Below are positions 35,574 through 48,690 of a DNA stretch of 64,000 nucleotides, piece after piece. The position numbers and the translations under genes are program-made. The stretch is from Drosophila miranda. Taxonomy: Eukaryota > Arthropoda > Insecta > Diptera > Drosophilidae. Under the pieces are notes generated by a model. The model was not told where the DNA came from, ran no database searches, and was given only the letters and a program-made list of their open reading frames with translations. Numbering within the stretch: position 1 is the first letter of the stretch; every line of letters begins with the position of its first letter. The DNA is taken from assembly GCF_003369915.1 (NCBI RefSeq), contig NC_046677.1:16058001-16122000 (forward strand), in the 5' to 3' direction.

Positions 35574-35598
35574 CCGCTCATCCGAAAGTGATGATTGG
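35574..35598 (+). repeat. Dispersed 25-bp motif, copy 3
   Basis: It begins CCGCTCATCCGAAAG and ends TGATTGG. As in copy 2, AATGACATC follows about 20 bp later, so the conserved unit may extend beyond 25 bp. Confidence 0.6.
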
Positions 35599-38500
35599 TG
35601 CGATTTATGCTTCTAAATGACATCGCTCGGAGCAAAAGTAATAGTTAAAAATACTGCGGCAAGTAAATTGCCGAGTCTCCTAATTAAAACTTTAACTTTA
35701 TGAACTGTAGTTGAATTTATGCCAACAATCAATGATTAAATTATATCTTGTCCAATGTAAATTAGACTTTAAGTTATGTGACCCCCAGGCAGAGCCACGG
35801 GGAAAATGCACCTCGCTCGCGTTGGGCCAAACTTGCCCTCTGGGGTCTGTAGGGTGTTGTATGGTGTAGAGTGTAGAGTAGAGTGCTGCGACATCGTGGG
35901 ATAGTGCTGTGGAACGAGGCATCTGCTTGGGGGCAATTAGGACAGCTCGTAAATATGCCACAGCGCGCTCGGATGCATCAATGAATGTGTCAATGATTAG
36001 GCTATGGCCGGCACAAAGGATGCCCCGACCAATGATGGCGCAAATCGAAATGTTGCACTTCAAGGGGGCGAATGGCGGCTAATGCAACTGCAGTGTAATG
36101 GGTGGAGGGTGCGGCATATTGAAGGCCATTGAGAGGGGGCTAACTGCAGGCCATAATCAAGCGAATGGAATACACACACACACACACACACACGCACACT
36201 CAAGAAGAGACACAGAGAGTTGGGGGGCCCATTGCAGTCAATTTATTGTGACCAATATAACGCCCGAACAGAGACTCCCAGAACAGCAGGATGGCCTCCT
36301 GTTGAAGGGGGGGCACGGGCCCTGGGTGCATGTAAATTGAAAATTATGGCAATGCGCAACAAGATTAGCCAATGGCAATGGCGGTGCTGCTGTTGCTCTT
36401 GCTCTTGCTCTTCCTGGTGCTGATGGTGGGACCGGAACCTTCCCCGTACATAGTTCGTACTGTAACAAGACCCAAATGAATTTATTGAGATAGAGAGAGA
36501 GATATGTGCAGGAGACAGGGGGAGGTTGAGGGGGAGGGCACCGCGAGAGTTGCACAAACATAAACTAAATGAATGCCCATGGCAGACAAATGAAGTTATG
36601 ACTTAATGTATACAGTCCTATATAGAGGGAGAGCCCAGAGATAACAACAAAAATAAAGTTATACGAAATATGGAGATTCTATGCGGAAATGGGCGATGGG
36701 AGGGGGAGGAACTTTGGAAAAACTCCCAAAGCAAAGTTCAACTTTATTCAAATTTTATTCGATGCTTAATAGAACGGAATTCAATGAATGTACCCGCAGG
36801 CTGGACACAGAACACTTTTGGGAACACAATTTCTGACCATTGAATCGAAACGAGCGCACAAATTCTATGGCATGGGAAAGGACAGGTTTTATTATGATAT
36901 ACATGTGTATAATACTACTTATATGTATATTCAAACGTATAGTTGTAGTTAGCCGGATAATATATCGGTGCTACCACAGATGAAATTCCAATCCAATCGA
37001 TTACAACTGCAAACTCTATCTAGACGATGCTGTAGATGCTGGAGGGCTATGACAGGAACAACGATGAGAGGTCGAAGGACAACTGTCCCGTGACCCCCTT
37101 GGGTCCCTGGTGGCACAACAGCTGTACCGATAGATATGTGGGATGTTCACTGATGTTCAAACCTTCTTGGCATATATCTAAAGGGTACCGTGAAAAACAT
37201 GTGAAATGTGGCAGGGAATGAGATGGAACTCCTTTCGATATGACTATTTATTCAAAGTAATGCAAACGATGATTCGTACAAGGTACATTTTCTTTATAAA
37301 GAAGAAAAACATATTTTAAGCTGCAAAATATTCCTGTATTGTAAATCTGGCTCTGTTCTCACAAAATTCCATTCTTCCCTCAAAGAACTCATAAATCAAG
37401 CAGGGAAAACTTTCTTATCTCGAACAATGTCTTATATAGCTTGATATCGATTCCAAAATCGGTGAAATTCGAGATTTGGAGTCACTAAACACGTTTAGAA
37501 TGCTGTCACCCTCGTCTTGAACAACTTTATCTTGAGAGTACTGTGAAAGAAATGAGTCGTCTGAACCCCCTATCTCTGAATAAAGTCTTTAACTAATAAG
37601 ATAAAATGAAAACTATCGCTGTGGCTCAAAATCGTAAGTACCTACCTGTATGTAAACTGCCCATCGATTCCCCAAGAGGTCTTTAGATTCCGTAGAACTT
37701 TGAGAAGGAAATGCCAAGGCCCTTGCTGAGGAGATGTCCCGTAGATAGAACCAGTGCCCTAGATGAGATATTTCACAGCTAAAGTCTCCCTGTTAGCCTA
37801 TCAACCTACATTCATATCAATTTGGTTCGTTGCAAATTTCCAACACAGAATCTCCATTTATGTAAAGTTCTTCTTTGAGCAGACGACAATTCCCTTGTAA
37901 AATGAACAAAGAAGTTTTTATAATTTCTGACACACATATTAATCTGTAGTTGGAATCGACATGGAAAAGATTTTAACACACACCATCATTATGGGGGGAA
38001 GTGGCATGGTGCGGGGGGAGAGGGAGCAGAGGGATATATGTATGTACATATCTTAGCTTTCGATGTGTCAAATTCATTCCACTCTAGCGCGCTGCAGTCG
38101 TCGGATCTTGCTCATGCTCTGCTCCTTCACTTGAGCATTTTTCTGCGCCATTTTGACACAGAATCCGGAAAGCCCTCACCCTCACACCCCCACACCCCCC
38201 CACACTCTGAAACGCTCCCATCTCTATCACATCTGCAGTCTGCCAGAGGCAACACATACATGCACACGCATACATCTACCCGTGCCCTGCCCCTGCAATT
38301 TTCCACTCCCTGCCCAGGGAATTGCAGCCAAGTTTTCCTGCTGCATGCACGGGCTGCCTTATTATGCAAATGTCTCGACTGCGAGGGCCTCGAGATGCGC
38401 TCGCATGCCAACGTCATCGATTTATAAGTTATGCAAAAAGCGAGAGCCAGAATTTTCTCACTGCATCCTCCTCTGTATCCTCATCCCTGTATCTGCATCT

Positions 38501-39697
38501 GTATCTGTATCTTTCATGCCATCGACAATCCAAGAGGCGACTCTTTGACTGTTTGACTACTTTGTAAGCAATGGTTTACTGTTGTAGCTGCCACTTTTGC
38601 TGACTGCAATCACAGAATTTAGCAAAATCAATCTCAAACGCTGCCCGAGGTTCACCTTCTGGTTCCGTTCCACTTCCTGCCCCATCGCTGGCTTCCTCGG
38701 TTTCCAATTAGAGTTCCAATCTCGTTGTATATGCTCTCTGTTGTACCCTACCTTATCAATCAATAGGGTAGAAGTTCTCAGTTTTAGAAAGATGAAAGAA
38801 GTAAGGAAGGGCAGGAAGGGCACAAAATATCCCAGATGTCTTCCAGTGCAGGATCCCTGGTGGATCCCTTCCCTCCAACAATGATCGTCTAGTGACATTC
38901 TTCCACCATTAGACCGGCAAATGGAAGCGAGGCCAAGAAGCAAATGTTGAGCTCTAACTCTATTCATTATTAGACGAAGCCATTATAAAAACAATCATTA
39001 CACTACAAGAACTTAGTCCCTTTGTGTTTATTAACAAGACGATGATTTGATTTGCTGGCCACCGAGTAAGGCTTAACACGAGAGCGCCAAGAGTCGATCT
39101 ACTATTCAAGACGATGTCGGATTGGAGAACTAGAATCCAAGACGATATGCACTGCCAAGTGGGTGCTAGATGCACTCTTAACTCAAGGTCAGGCCCGTGC
39201 CCTTTAGCAAGCGAGAGCGCGACAGATCGAGAGAGCGATAGCGAAAGAAAGAAAAAGAGAAACACGCGAGAGAACGGCTCATAGGCTGCTGCAGTGCGAG
39301 AGCATATTGTTTATGTATGTACATATGTACATATTTATGTAGATTACAATGTGGTACAATGGACAGGGCAAACAACGAACAATAATAGGTTTTACTCCAC
39401 GTCTGCACCTCTGACTATGATCTATGTATTACTGGGTTATATCGGCCAACATAGACATTTATTGTACGTTACATTTGACGCATTTTATTTACCTATATCA
39501 AAATGTTCATTCTTAAGATTAAAAGTTCTGTAATGGTTTCGCTTATAAATGATAATTTAGCGGTATAAATTAGAGAATGATTGGTTACAAGATCGTGATA
39601 CAAATCCAACAGAAAGTAATATTGATAACTCCCCAAAGGGCATTTCCAGCTTCGATCAGGTCTGACCATTTTTCCGTTCCTTGTCCGCTCTTACTGT

Positions 39698-39716
39698 CCC
39701 CCCCCCCCCCCCCCCC
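39698..39716. repeat. Poly-C run (19 C)
   Basis: Nineteen consecutive C are followed by TCTCC. No gene is associated. Confidence 0.9.
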
Positions 39717-40789
39717 TCTCCTGATTGCTTTCAAGCTGAAACAAAGAGGGGAAAAAACTCGAAACGTAACTAGAACAACAGCAGCAGAAAAGCCGAGGAG
39801 AATGGGGAGCAACGGAATGGAATGGATGGCAGCAAAAAAAAATGTAAATCATTGGTAAATATCTTTTTACAATGCGAATTTTAATCAAAGTTTTTTTCGG
39901 ACGCAGAGCCTCTTCCGCCGCGTCGGGCCATCAGCGAAGTGAGTTCGATTTGTTGTTGAATAGCCAAAGAAAAAATAAGAGAACCAAATAAAGCGAAGTG
40001 ACGAGTTACGAGTAGTGTTTTTGCCGATTTTAAAACCCTATCCGGCTTATGGGGCGACCCTCGCGCGGGCAATTAACATGAATTGATTAATTGAAAATTT
40101 CATTTCAGTGCATTTAAATGGTAAACTAATAGCTTGTTTAATTAATTAATTGGAATTTTCATTTGTAGCATTTAACGTTTTTGCAACTTACATTTCAGGG
40201 AATTAAGCGTTAAAATACAATTTATTCAGTTATAATTGAACAAAATAAATAAGTATTGCTTATAAGTGGATACTGTTTTTTCCCAGGTTGTTTTTTCTTT
40301 TACAATCAGAACAAGACACCAGAACCATTCATTAAAATTGTATTAACAAAATAATCGCAAAAAGCGATCATTGGAGAATGCACGTGCTCACTCCCCCGAC
40401 CTCACAGTTCTGTTTTGTTTATTTTTTTTTTGTGTTTTTTAGCTTGTTTTGGGTTCACAGATCCTCACATTTGCATGGGAATAGCAGCTTTGTCGGTTTT
40501 TCGGCATATTCATTTCGGAATTTCCAAATATCCTTTTATTCACAGGTAAAGCCTTACCGGCTTCCCTACTGGTTTGCAGTGGCATCACCATCGTCTGATG
40601 ATCCGCGCACTTTATTGGCGTGTGGACTTCATATCGCAACACTTATTAGAGTCTCGGACAAACCTTTCTTTTCTAAGAGTTTTCCTCGACTGTTCTCAGT
40701 ATTTTTCAATACCATGGGGCGTGTCCCCGTTCCTTCAACGGCTTTTACACCCCCCCAACTTGTTTGTTTTTTTCAAACATTCTTAGCAA

Positions 40790-40869
40790 CTTTTTCAACT
40801 TTTTCAGTTTTTTCAGTTTTTCCAGTTTTTCCAGTTTTTCCAGTTTTTCCAGTTTTTTCAGTTTTTTCA
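40790..40869. repeat. TTTTTCCAG/TTTTTTCAG minisatellite
   Basis: A 9-bp unit TTTTTCCAG (variant TTTTTTCAG) is repeated about eight times. In one frame it encodes FPV/FSV repeats, but the surrounding frame has no gene-like features. Each unit resembles a polypyrimidine tract plus 3' splice site. Confidence 0.85.
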
Positions 40870-42070
40870 AACACCTTTGATTCGTTTATTTCAAACATTC
40901 TCTCAACTTTGTTTAAGTCGATCTGCTCCATTTGTTTGCCACAATTAGTCAGGAACGTGGCCAACCCTTGAGAAACTGTGAGGCGCTCGACCGCCGAAGT
41001 AATAAGCAAGCCAGCGCTATATATATTCACTTTCTTGCGAATAAAGACTTGGGAATTATTAGGCGAACAAAGCAGCAGAAAACGAACGGAGCGACGGCTG
41101 CTACAGCGGCGGGAGAGAGAGCGAGAGAACAAACCGCTGCTGAGAGCAGCCAGAAGAGTGCAAGTGCAACGATTGGTGGTAGTTTTGGTTTGTTTGTGCT
41201 CTACTTGATCGGAGAGCGCTGCTGCGAGAGAAACGAATGGTTCTCATCTGGGCTCTCTCGCTCTTTTCATGCATAATACGGTATGGCAAGCAGTGGATAC
41301 AGTGTTATATGTCATTCTTACATCTGCCAATGTTTTTGCACATCGGTTTTAGTTATTTTTCCATTCCAAGCAAGAAAAAGAAGAAAAAAAGAAGATAAAC
41401 TAAGAAAATAAACTGAAAGTCCATCACACTTGTTGCTTGTCTCAGCCAGGCTACGAACCACCAGCATTTTGTCGTCATGCTCAGCACTCTCCTTTCATAA
41501 GGCTGAGAATTCTATGTCCATTGTTTGCTGTGAGCGTTTATGAGTCACACACACGCGCGTATGCACATATTTAATTGTTTTCTGCGGTAAAATTTTGTTT
41601 AGTGTGATGAGTGAACAATTTTCTTCATATTGTGAATTCCTCAAATAAATGGTTTGATCTTTTTTCGATCATTCAATCGAGAGGCATGAGTGCACATATG
41701 TATGTACATACATAGCTGTGGAATCATGCAGGCTCCTAATACACCCATATACATACTTGTATACATATGATTGTGTAAAAATATATGTATGCTCAAATTA
41801 ATGCGAACTAGGATTTATTTCTGATGATTATTATTATTAATTTTATTACGAGAATATGCAGCTCACAACAAAAGCGTATATTTGTAGGAATCAATATTGG
41901 TCAGGGCGGCAGCTTAGTATGAGTAACGGTTGGCTGTTCCCCCAGGGAGAGCCGTCTCGGTCTTTACATTTATATTAAATACTTATGCCCTCTTTTACGA
42001 ATCAATGGCTCTAAATGCGTCTTTTAATGGTAACGAAATAATAGATATTAAAATAATTCATATTTAATAT

Positions 42071-45000
42071 TTAATTATCATCGATTTCATCATCGTCATC
42101 ATGCCAAAAAGGATTATAAATCGATTCGTTGTCAGACATCGATACATCTCTTTCTCGATATTGACGCTTTGGTATTCGCTTTTCCCCTGTCGTGATAAAC
42201 TCGTAATCATCATCAATGGCAACAAAGTATGTGGGAATATTTCCACTGCCTTTAACATAGGTCTGGCCGCGAAAGTTGCACATAATGCCAAATTCACCCA
42301 ATAGGATAGCGGTTTCCTTGGTCACTTGGATATGTCCTATCATTCCTGTGGAGTCCATACGGGACGCCATATTAACGGGGTGTCCCCAGATGTCATAATG
42401 TGGGTGAGAGGCGCCAACGATTCCAGCCATCACCTCACCACTGGAGATTCCGATGGACATGTCTGGGCTGATGACGGACTTGTCATAGGACACCGTTTCA
42501 TAGACTTTGTTGAGCATCCAAAGGGTTCGCATTAGGTCCAGGGCAAACGTGGTCATCACAAAGACGACCTCTTCGTGAAGAACTTCCTTGGGATATTCTT
42601 CTGCTATTTTTGAAGAGGCTCTACGAACATTCTGTGCCTGTTCCACTAAAAAGATATTACACACATTTTCCAATATACATAATCCGATTTCACGTTGATT
42701 ACGACTAACCTTCTTCCATTAGAGAGTCTCGATAGGTCTCCCGATTTTCCAAATCTTTGCTGATGCGACCGGCAAAGTTCACATCCAATCCACATGCTGC
42801 CATGTAAGTGCAGCCAACAATTTTGATCTTCTCAACCACGTAATTATCTTTGTAGTGATGCAACTATAACGAGAAGACATATTTACAAATAAATACGAAT
42901 AGTAAATATAGTATGGCTTACCAATCTATCGAATTCCGTGATGATCTCGTTCAGTAGGCGCAAGCTTCTAAGGCTCAATTCGAAATTCTTTAAAGTAGCA
43001 AACATAACGGAAACTATTTTATACTCTTCGTAGTAAAGCTCATGTTTTGCGAGAGATGTAAGGTAGATGTTGACTGAGGAAGAGAGGGCTGTCCGATGAT
43101 TTTGCTCATAAAACTGAACGAAAAACGTACCAACATGAGCAGGAAGTATGTTATTCAGGAGAATTATTATCGAGTAGTTAGTACTTTGGGCATCACGCTG
43201 CTTTCTTTTCAAATCCATGCGCCAACTAAATTAATTTAAATAACTTATATTATATATATTATATTATATATATTATATTATATTATATTATATTATATTA
43301 TATTATATTATAAATGATCTGTATAAATAAATCTCGTGTCACGGTGTTTCTATTTTGTTGGTTTGCCATACGAAATGTAGACCGTGGGACCGTCGAACGA
43401 ATAAAGCAACAAAAATGTGAAATAGGACAGCTGAAACAACAGAGGAACGAATCCAACAAGATAACGAAAATGTGCATGTGAGCATGTCGTAATTTGCATA
43501 AATCTCAATCACAACAGGCACGAGATGAACAAAATCAAAAAAGTTAATTGGAGCGGTGCAGGCGCGCTGGTACACTCTCAGAGAAAAAGGCAAGCAACAC
43601 CACCAAGTACACCGAGCAAAATTAGATGCAATATTCGAGTGAGAGCCAAATATTACATATACCGCTCATCCGAAAGTGCTAATTGGAGCTATAGACAAAA
43701 ATGTTCTTATTTTCATAAGCTCAAATTTCACATAAGTCAAATGGTATATTCCCAGATTGCGAAAATTGTACCAGTCTATTATTATTATTATATGTTCACC
43801 TTATTTTTAAGCTGGCTATAAATTAAATGGCAGAAAAAGGTTTGGCGCGTCTTCTAGTAATTATATAAAATTATAAAGAGTTACTCACTTGAAGTTGACT
43901 TTGTTTGTGAACTCCGCGTGACGCTCTTTCAAATACAAAGTAACAAATGTGATAATAATGAGCGTACAATGTGCATATTCTGGGGCAAAAAAAGGATTAG
44001 TGGTCCAACTGTGATGAAAAATGAACTGCAAATGGAAAAATATAACGATCAGATAGGAAATCGTCATCAATAAACAGACAACTATCTTCAAGACGAACGG
44101 AATACTAGTGAACGTAAAGCTCATTCCAATGATAAGGGACACTACATTGGTGATAACCCAGGGATTAAAACATATATCTATATCGTCATAGTGATAAAGT
44201 TTACTATCGATGTACATCACTTCGAACTCCTCGCGATCACATTCCATCTAGAAAGCAGGACTTCTTTAGGGTCAATGGTTAGTCCACCAATGGACACTTA
44301 CCATCATGATGAAGATCACGGAATTGTACGCACAAATGATAAATAGGTAGATGCAAATGCGGAGGCTGAGACTCGCTTGGATCTTCTCACTGGTCCGAAA
44401 TATCCAGCAGCTAAGTTTGCCGAATCTGTGCCGATTGTTCTCCTTATTGCCATATCTAAGCCAGCAAAATTTTTTGTACCAAGATATGACAAGCAAGGCG
44501 GTCAGAAAAGTTAATACAACAACATCCAACAGTATGGCCTCAAGTAGTACGCCCTCGCCTAGAGACATCTGCTGAATGTAGGCCAGGCTACATCCAATGC
44601 TCCAAGCAAGCAACATGCTGTACTTGAACATTAGGTCCGGCGAGCGCAAGTACTTGCACTCTATGTTGGAATCCCGATAGACCAGGCAGAATTTGGTGAC
44701 CGCGGTCGACAGAAGGTCGATAGACTGGTTTCGTCTTCTCCAGGAGAATATTTGTCTGGGGTGTGCGGAATCTGCTTAATGGTTGAATTGTGCTTTGTCC
44801 GAGAGAGTCGACACTCACTTGAAACTACTGACTGGCATCTTTCGAAACTCGTGACGCAACTCTTCGTTTATCACATGATCTTTAGTTCTGTACAAATCGG
44901 GTCTAGCAGGTATATCCATGTGAGATTGTGACTCGAACCTCTGTGTGGTTCGTTTGGTGAAACGTGGAGAAGGCTCAGTAGAAATTTGAAACGTGCTGAT

Positions 45001-46703
45001 ATTGTGTTTGCTTAGAACGGGATCCTCCAAAGCTGCGTCGGTGCCAGGAATTATCGTATATTCACTAGGTTCTAGTTCGTTCAAAGTGCTGGCACTAACA
45101 TGGACAAATCCCGGTGACCCGGTGGATTCTAAGTGATTGGCAATGGTCACGTCGGTTCCTGCACAAAGAAAGAATCTCGTCAATCGATAATCTTTATGGA
45201 ATGCTCCAACACACCCCATATATCGTACTGTAGCTTAGCTTCGCCAATGACTCCTGCAATCACACTTCCCGAATGGACTCCAATGCGCATATTGATGTCC
45301 ACGTCGTTTTCCCTCCTGCAGAATGTTTAAATACAAAGGTCTCGATCAATAACCATAACCTACCGCACTTCCTGAATGTGTGAGATCATGGACAGACCCA
45401 GATCCACACAATTCTTGGCGTGATCTGGACTCGGGCGCATTAGACCGGCCACACAGTAGTAGCAGTCGCCCAAGAACTTGATTCGCTGAACCTCAAATTG
45501 GGTGGCGGCCATATCGAACCTTCCGTAGAGGTCGTGCAACAGCCTCACCAACTTTTCCACGTTCAGGGTTGTCGTCATTTTCGTATAGTTGACCACATCC
45601 GCATACAAGATACTGACCTCGGGATGGATCTGAATGGCCATGACATGCTCCATGACGCCCGGTGAGCGACTCGCGGCAAGTCCGCGTAGTTTTCTGGCAA
45701 GTCTATTTTGTATATCGTCTTGAATGGGTTTCGCTATCTGCGGCGGGATAATGCTATGCAGAACTAACTTTTCCTGACGACGCGCATTGCGCAGCCAGAT
45801 CTTCTCCATTATGTACTGATGGCGGTCCAGGAAGGACGACCGCACTACAATGTCATTCATTATGCGAAAGAACATACCCAGAAGGTTGAAACCCAAGTGG
45901 TGGAATATATCCAAACTAAACCTGCCGTAGTCTTCGTCGGAGTAGTACTCTTCGGCAACATAGACCCAAAAGTAGGCGATGTACACGACGGAAACTGTGA
46001 CCCCTAGCAGCAGAGCACCCGACATAATGGGTATCGGCATGAACATGTATATCATATAGACAATATAAGTGTCGTAGAATGTATCCAGTGCCCAATCGTG
46101 CTTGTAGTAATGATATGTGCCCTGAAAGATATCTGCAGTATGGAAACATGTCTTTTTTATAGTAAAAGTAGAAGGTTGAATATCAATTAACTCACCAGCA
46201 GACACCAATGCGAAAGCGGACACTACGGCGCTTGTATAAGTAATCCACGAGTGTCGCATAGCAAGGTTCTCACAGAAATTGACGCTCATGACAGTTAGAA
46301 TAATGAATGCCGAAGCTATGTATAAAGCCACATCAAAATAAATTAAGTGGGGATGCTGGATAAGGATGGTGGCACCTTTAGCCGTGACCCTATACTTTAG
46401 CTAACAATTCCTGCTTGACTTACCTCGCAAGTGAACAGCAGCATTGCGCAGTGGGCGATAGTTATGAGAGTGTGCAGAAGGAGGAACACCCCAAGAAAAC
46501 TATTCCATAGTCGTGCCTGGTACAAGCGGTACTCCTCCTCCAGGTGCAGTTCCGCACATTTTACCTAGGGATATCCATATGTATCTAAATGAATGCACCA
46601 GGTATGTATTGCAAAGGTTTACCAAAAGGTAGCTGCGCTCCCAAAGGCGCTCTTTGGTATAGTTGTACTGACACACGTCGTCAACGAAGCCCTGCCGAGG
46701 CAT
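42071..46703 (-). CDS. ACX-type adenylyl cyclase, complete (11 exons, 1145 aa)
   Basis: A membrane adenylyl cyclase makes cAMP from ATP. Exons in order are 46623-46703, 46424-46564, 46196-46355, 45364-46132, 45215-45315, 44819-45158, 44302-44755, 43889-44247, 42922-43225, 42710-42863 and 42071-42645. The joined length is exactly 1146 codons including TAA. The layout is a short N-terminus, a first membrane domain (exons 2-4), the C1 catalytic domain with metal-binding Asp in [10 protein letters not shown] (about 306) and FLGDCYYC (about 350), a second membrane domain (exons 7-8), and the C2 domain with the ATP-site residues EKIKIVG (Lys about 917) and [16 protein letters not shown] (about 1038-1053). 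The tail is acidic (DDDDEIDDN). All key residues are present, so it should be active. The diverged sequence and size fit the fly ACX family known from the male germline. I cannot say which ACX member. Intron 8 is long (659 nt) and repeat-bearing. Confidence 0.92.
43246..43312. repeat. ATATT pentanucleotide microsatellite
   Basis: About 67 bp of TATAT/ATATT units lie inside intron 8 of the adenylyl cyclase gene, some 20 bp from the acceptor side. Confidence 0.9.
43662..43686 (+). repeat. Dispersed 25-bp motif, copy 4
   Basis: It begins CCGCTCATCCGAAAG and ends CTAATTGG. It lies inside an intron of the cyclase gene, antisense to that gene, and on the same strand as the three other copies. Confidence 0.6.
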
Positions 46704-47216
46704 TCTGTTTTTACCTGTTTATTCTATATTTATTGACTACTTCCAAATGAATTACAAGTATTGAAACGTAAAAGTACAGCGGACCTAAAGCCTACCTGGA
46801 ATGGAACTATTCCGATGGTATTCGAAAAAGTAAAATCAAGGATATTGCGATACCTTACGCAATGAAACCCAACCAAATCAGTTGCACTGAATATTAGAAC
46901 ATGAATACATAGTACATAAATTGCTCCTCCTCATTTTACTCCACTTGTTCTTGCTCGTTGGATTACTTCAACCGCATATCCAATTCACCCTCCTAAAAAC
47001 AATAACAATGGTCTTCAAATGTTCCTTTAAATAATTACCTGAAGTAAGATAGCATTTATTTTCTTTTTCTTATCATTATTACTACGATTCCTGCATATGT
47101 ATATGTACATATACCACAGTTTCCATAAACTTTAAGATCAGCCCACGAACTTCTTCGAGCTAGTTTGAGCAAGCTCCGACTCTCTCTCCCGCTCACGCTC
47201 TCTCTCAGCGCTACGC

Positions 47217-47263
47217 TCACAAACTCGCACTCACAAGCTTTTGCTTCGAAAGCACAGCTGGCA
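47217..47263 (+). repeat. Direct repeat upstream of Vha68-2, copy A
   Basis: Contains CTCGCACTCACAAGCTTT and AAAGCACAGCTGGC. A nearly identical copy lies at 47470-47515. Each carries a CAGCTG E-box. Confidence 0.75.
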
Positions 47264-47469
47264 AGCTCGTGATCATTTTGATATTATACAAGGTGGTGTA
47301 TTCGCTCAACGCGCTGTTCAAACCAAAAATAAAATATAACAAAATTTGTTATTTTTGGGATGTATTTAGTCTTAGCCAAACTTTAAGCTTATCAATTTTC
47401 GGTCTTAGCCATTTGCGGTATATTTTGTTCGAATCTAGCTTTTATTGCCTTGAAATTCTGGCAGCACTG

Positions 47470-47515
47470 CTCACAACTCGCACTCACAAGCTTTCGCTTA
47501 GAAAGCACAGCTGGC
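47470..47515 (+). repeat. Direct repeat upstream of Vha68-2, copy B
   Basis: The counterpart of 47217-47263 differs by a few substitutions and one deletion. It ends in AGAAAGCACAGCTGGC. Confidence 0.75.
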
Positions 47516-48130
47516 GCTCTCTTTTCGGGCGCGCGATCATCGTCACGAATCTAAACTTTTCGAAGTTCGAGCGTTGATGTTGCGCAGTCGGTTTCGTTTT
47601 CGAACTTGGCTCTTGAGTGTGAAGAGAAGAGCGAAAAAGCTCATATTTGCGTGAGAATAGAGCTGGCGAACACCGATCCACAGCTCCAACCTCCACAGTC
47701 CATCCAACACCCAACACGCACGGAGCATACACACTCGTTCGCAAGGTGAATGCGAAGACACAGTAAAGTAAGCCCCCTCCACCTCCACACCTTTTAAAGA
47801 AAAAAAAGAAAAAACAGCAGCAGAAACAGAAACAAGGCAAGCCATAAATTATAAAGTAAATGAGAGTTTTCTTATGGTACATTGAAAGCGCGCCTGCCTG
47901 CCGCAAAGAAAGATGGCATTTTGCCTTGAAAAATCCCAACTAAAAAAGTGACGAAGCAGAGCCGAAAGCAAACAGAAAAAACATGCAGATATATTCTGCA
48001 TGTGTGTTAGATAATAAGTGCAGCGAAAAGAAGCCGAAAAGGAAGTGCAAAAACAAGTGGAAAAGCGGCAAAAGAAAAGTGCGGTCTAAAACTATCAGAA
48101 AATTTTACGCGTGGAAAATTATTTTGCCTT

Positions 48131-48140
48131 GTCAGCTGAC
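48131..48140. promoter_or_regulatory. Palindromic E-box GTCAGCTGAC, site 1
   Basis: A perfect 10-bp palindrome, one of three identical sites upstream of Vha68-2. Confidence 0.5.
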
Positions 48141-48371
48141 CCTCCCCTCGCGCGTGCTCAGCCACTGGCTCTGGCTCTGCCCCTCTCTGTCGCACTTCGT
48201 GTCTTGTGATCCACATTAGCCTGCCCCACACATAGAATGGGGTGGGAGTTTACTTTAACGTAGGAGCAGAGAGGTTGAATGCGATCAAAAATTCAATATG
48301 GTGGCTTTGACATTACAGCTGTACGATCCACAGTCTGCGTTTTTTTTTTTACCGACTTACTTTTTTCATTT

Positions 48372-48381
48372 GTCAGCTGAC
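48372..48381. promoter_or_regulatory. Palindromic E-box GTCAGCTGAC, site 2
   Basis: Identical to the site at 48131. The bases before it (TTTGTCAGCTGACGCC) differ from the other sites, so it is not part of a longer duplication. Confidence 0.5.
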
Positions 48382-48690
48382 GCCAATGACAGTAGTCTTG
48401 TGATCAACGTCAAAGCCAATTGTCAAATATTCGAACTCGAATGGAGAGAGAGCCGAAGAGCGCGAGAGAGTTGTCAGAGAGTTGTGCTCTCTGGTTCTCT
48501 TGCGCTCCCGCTCTTCAGATAAACGCAGCCCGCATATAAATTCATACGAAAAATGATAATAGTATAGAAAAACCAATTTGCAGTTTGATTTTCAATTAGC
48601 GTGTGTTTTTCTTTCCACAGTCGAGAGGTTTCACAGTTGGAGAGCCGACTCTGAGAGATGGTATTACTTTTCGAACTTGGCCAAAGCTTT

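Larger units (their letters stand above)
31982..42070. other. Gene-poor region
   Basis: No intact gene is recognised. It contains TGTTAAC-rich repeats (about 33430-33540), CCAGCC repeats (about 33795-33818), poly-A (about 33855-33886), a CT/GT microsatellite (34005-34067), CA/GT tracts (about 34403-34425, 35080-35100 and 36173-36193), a run of 19 C (39698-39716) and a TTTTTCCAG minisatellite (about 40790-40869). A strong isolated donor AAAAG/GTAAGTG sits at 32718. Confidence 0.55.
43230..43888 (-). other. Long intron 8 of the adenylyl cyclase gene
   Basis: The other introns of this gene are mostly 48-68 nt, but this one is 659 nt. It contains an ATATT satellite next to the acceptor and one copy of the dispersed motif at 43662. 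It has no convincing gene of its own. Confidence 0.75.

Noticed and set aside
38038..38548. Open frames of 129 and 131 codons on the plus strand
   Set aside because: They overlap each other and minus-strand frames, are rich in Pro/His/Thr from CCCACA repeats and show no gene signals.
40378..40971. 197-codon open frame with FPV/FSV repeats
   Set aside because: The repeats come from the TTTTTCCAG minisatellite. There is no signal of a real protein on either side.
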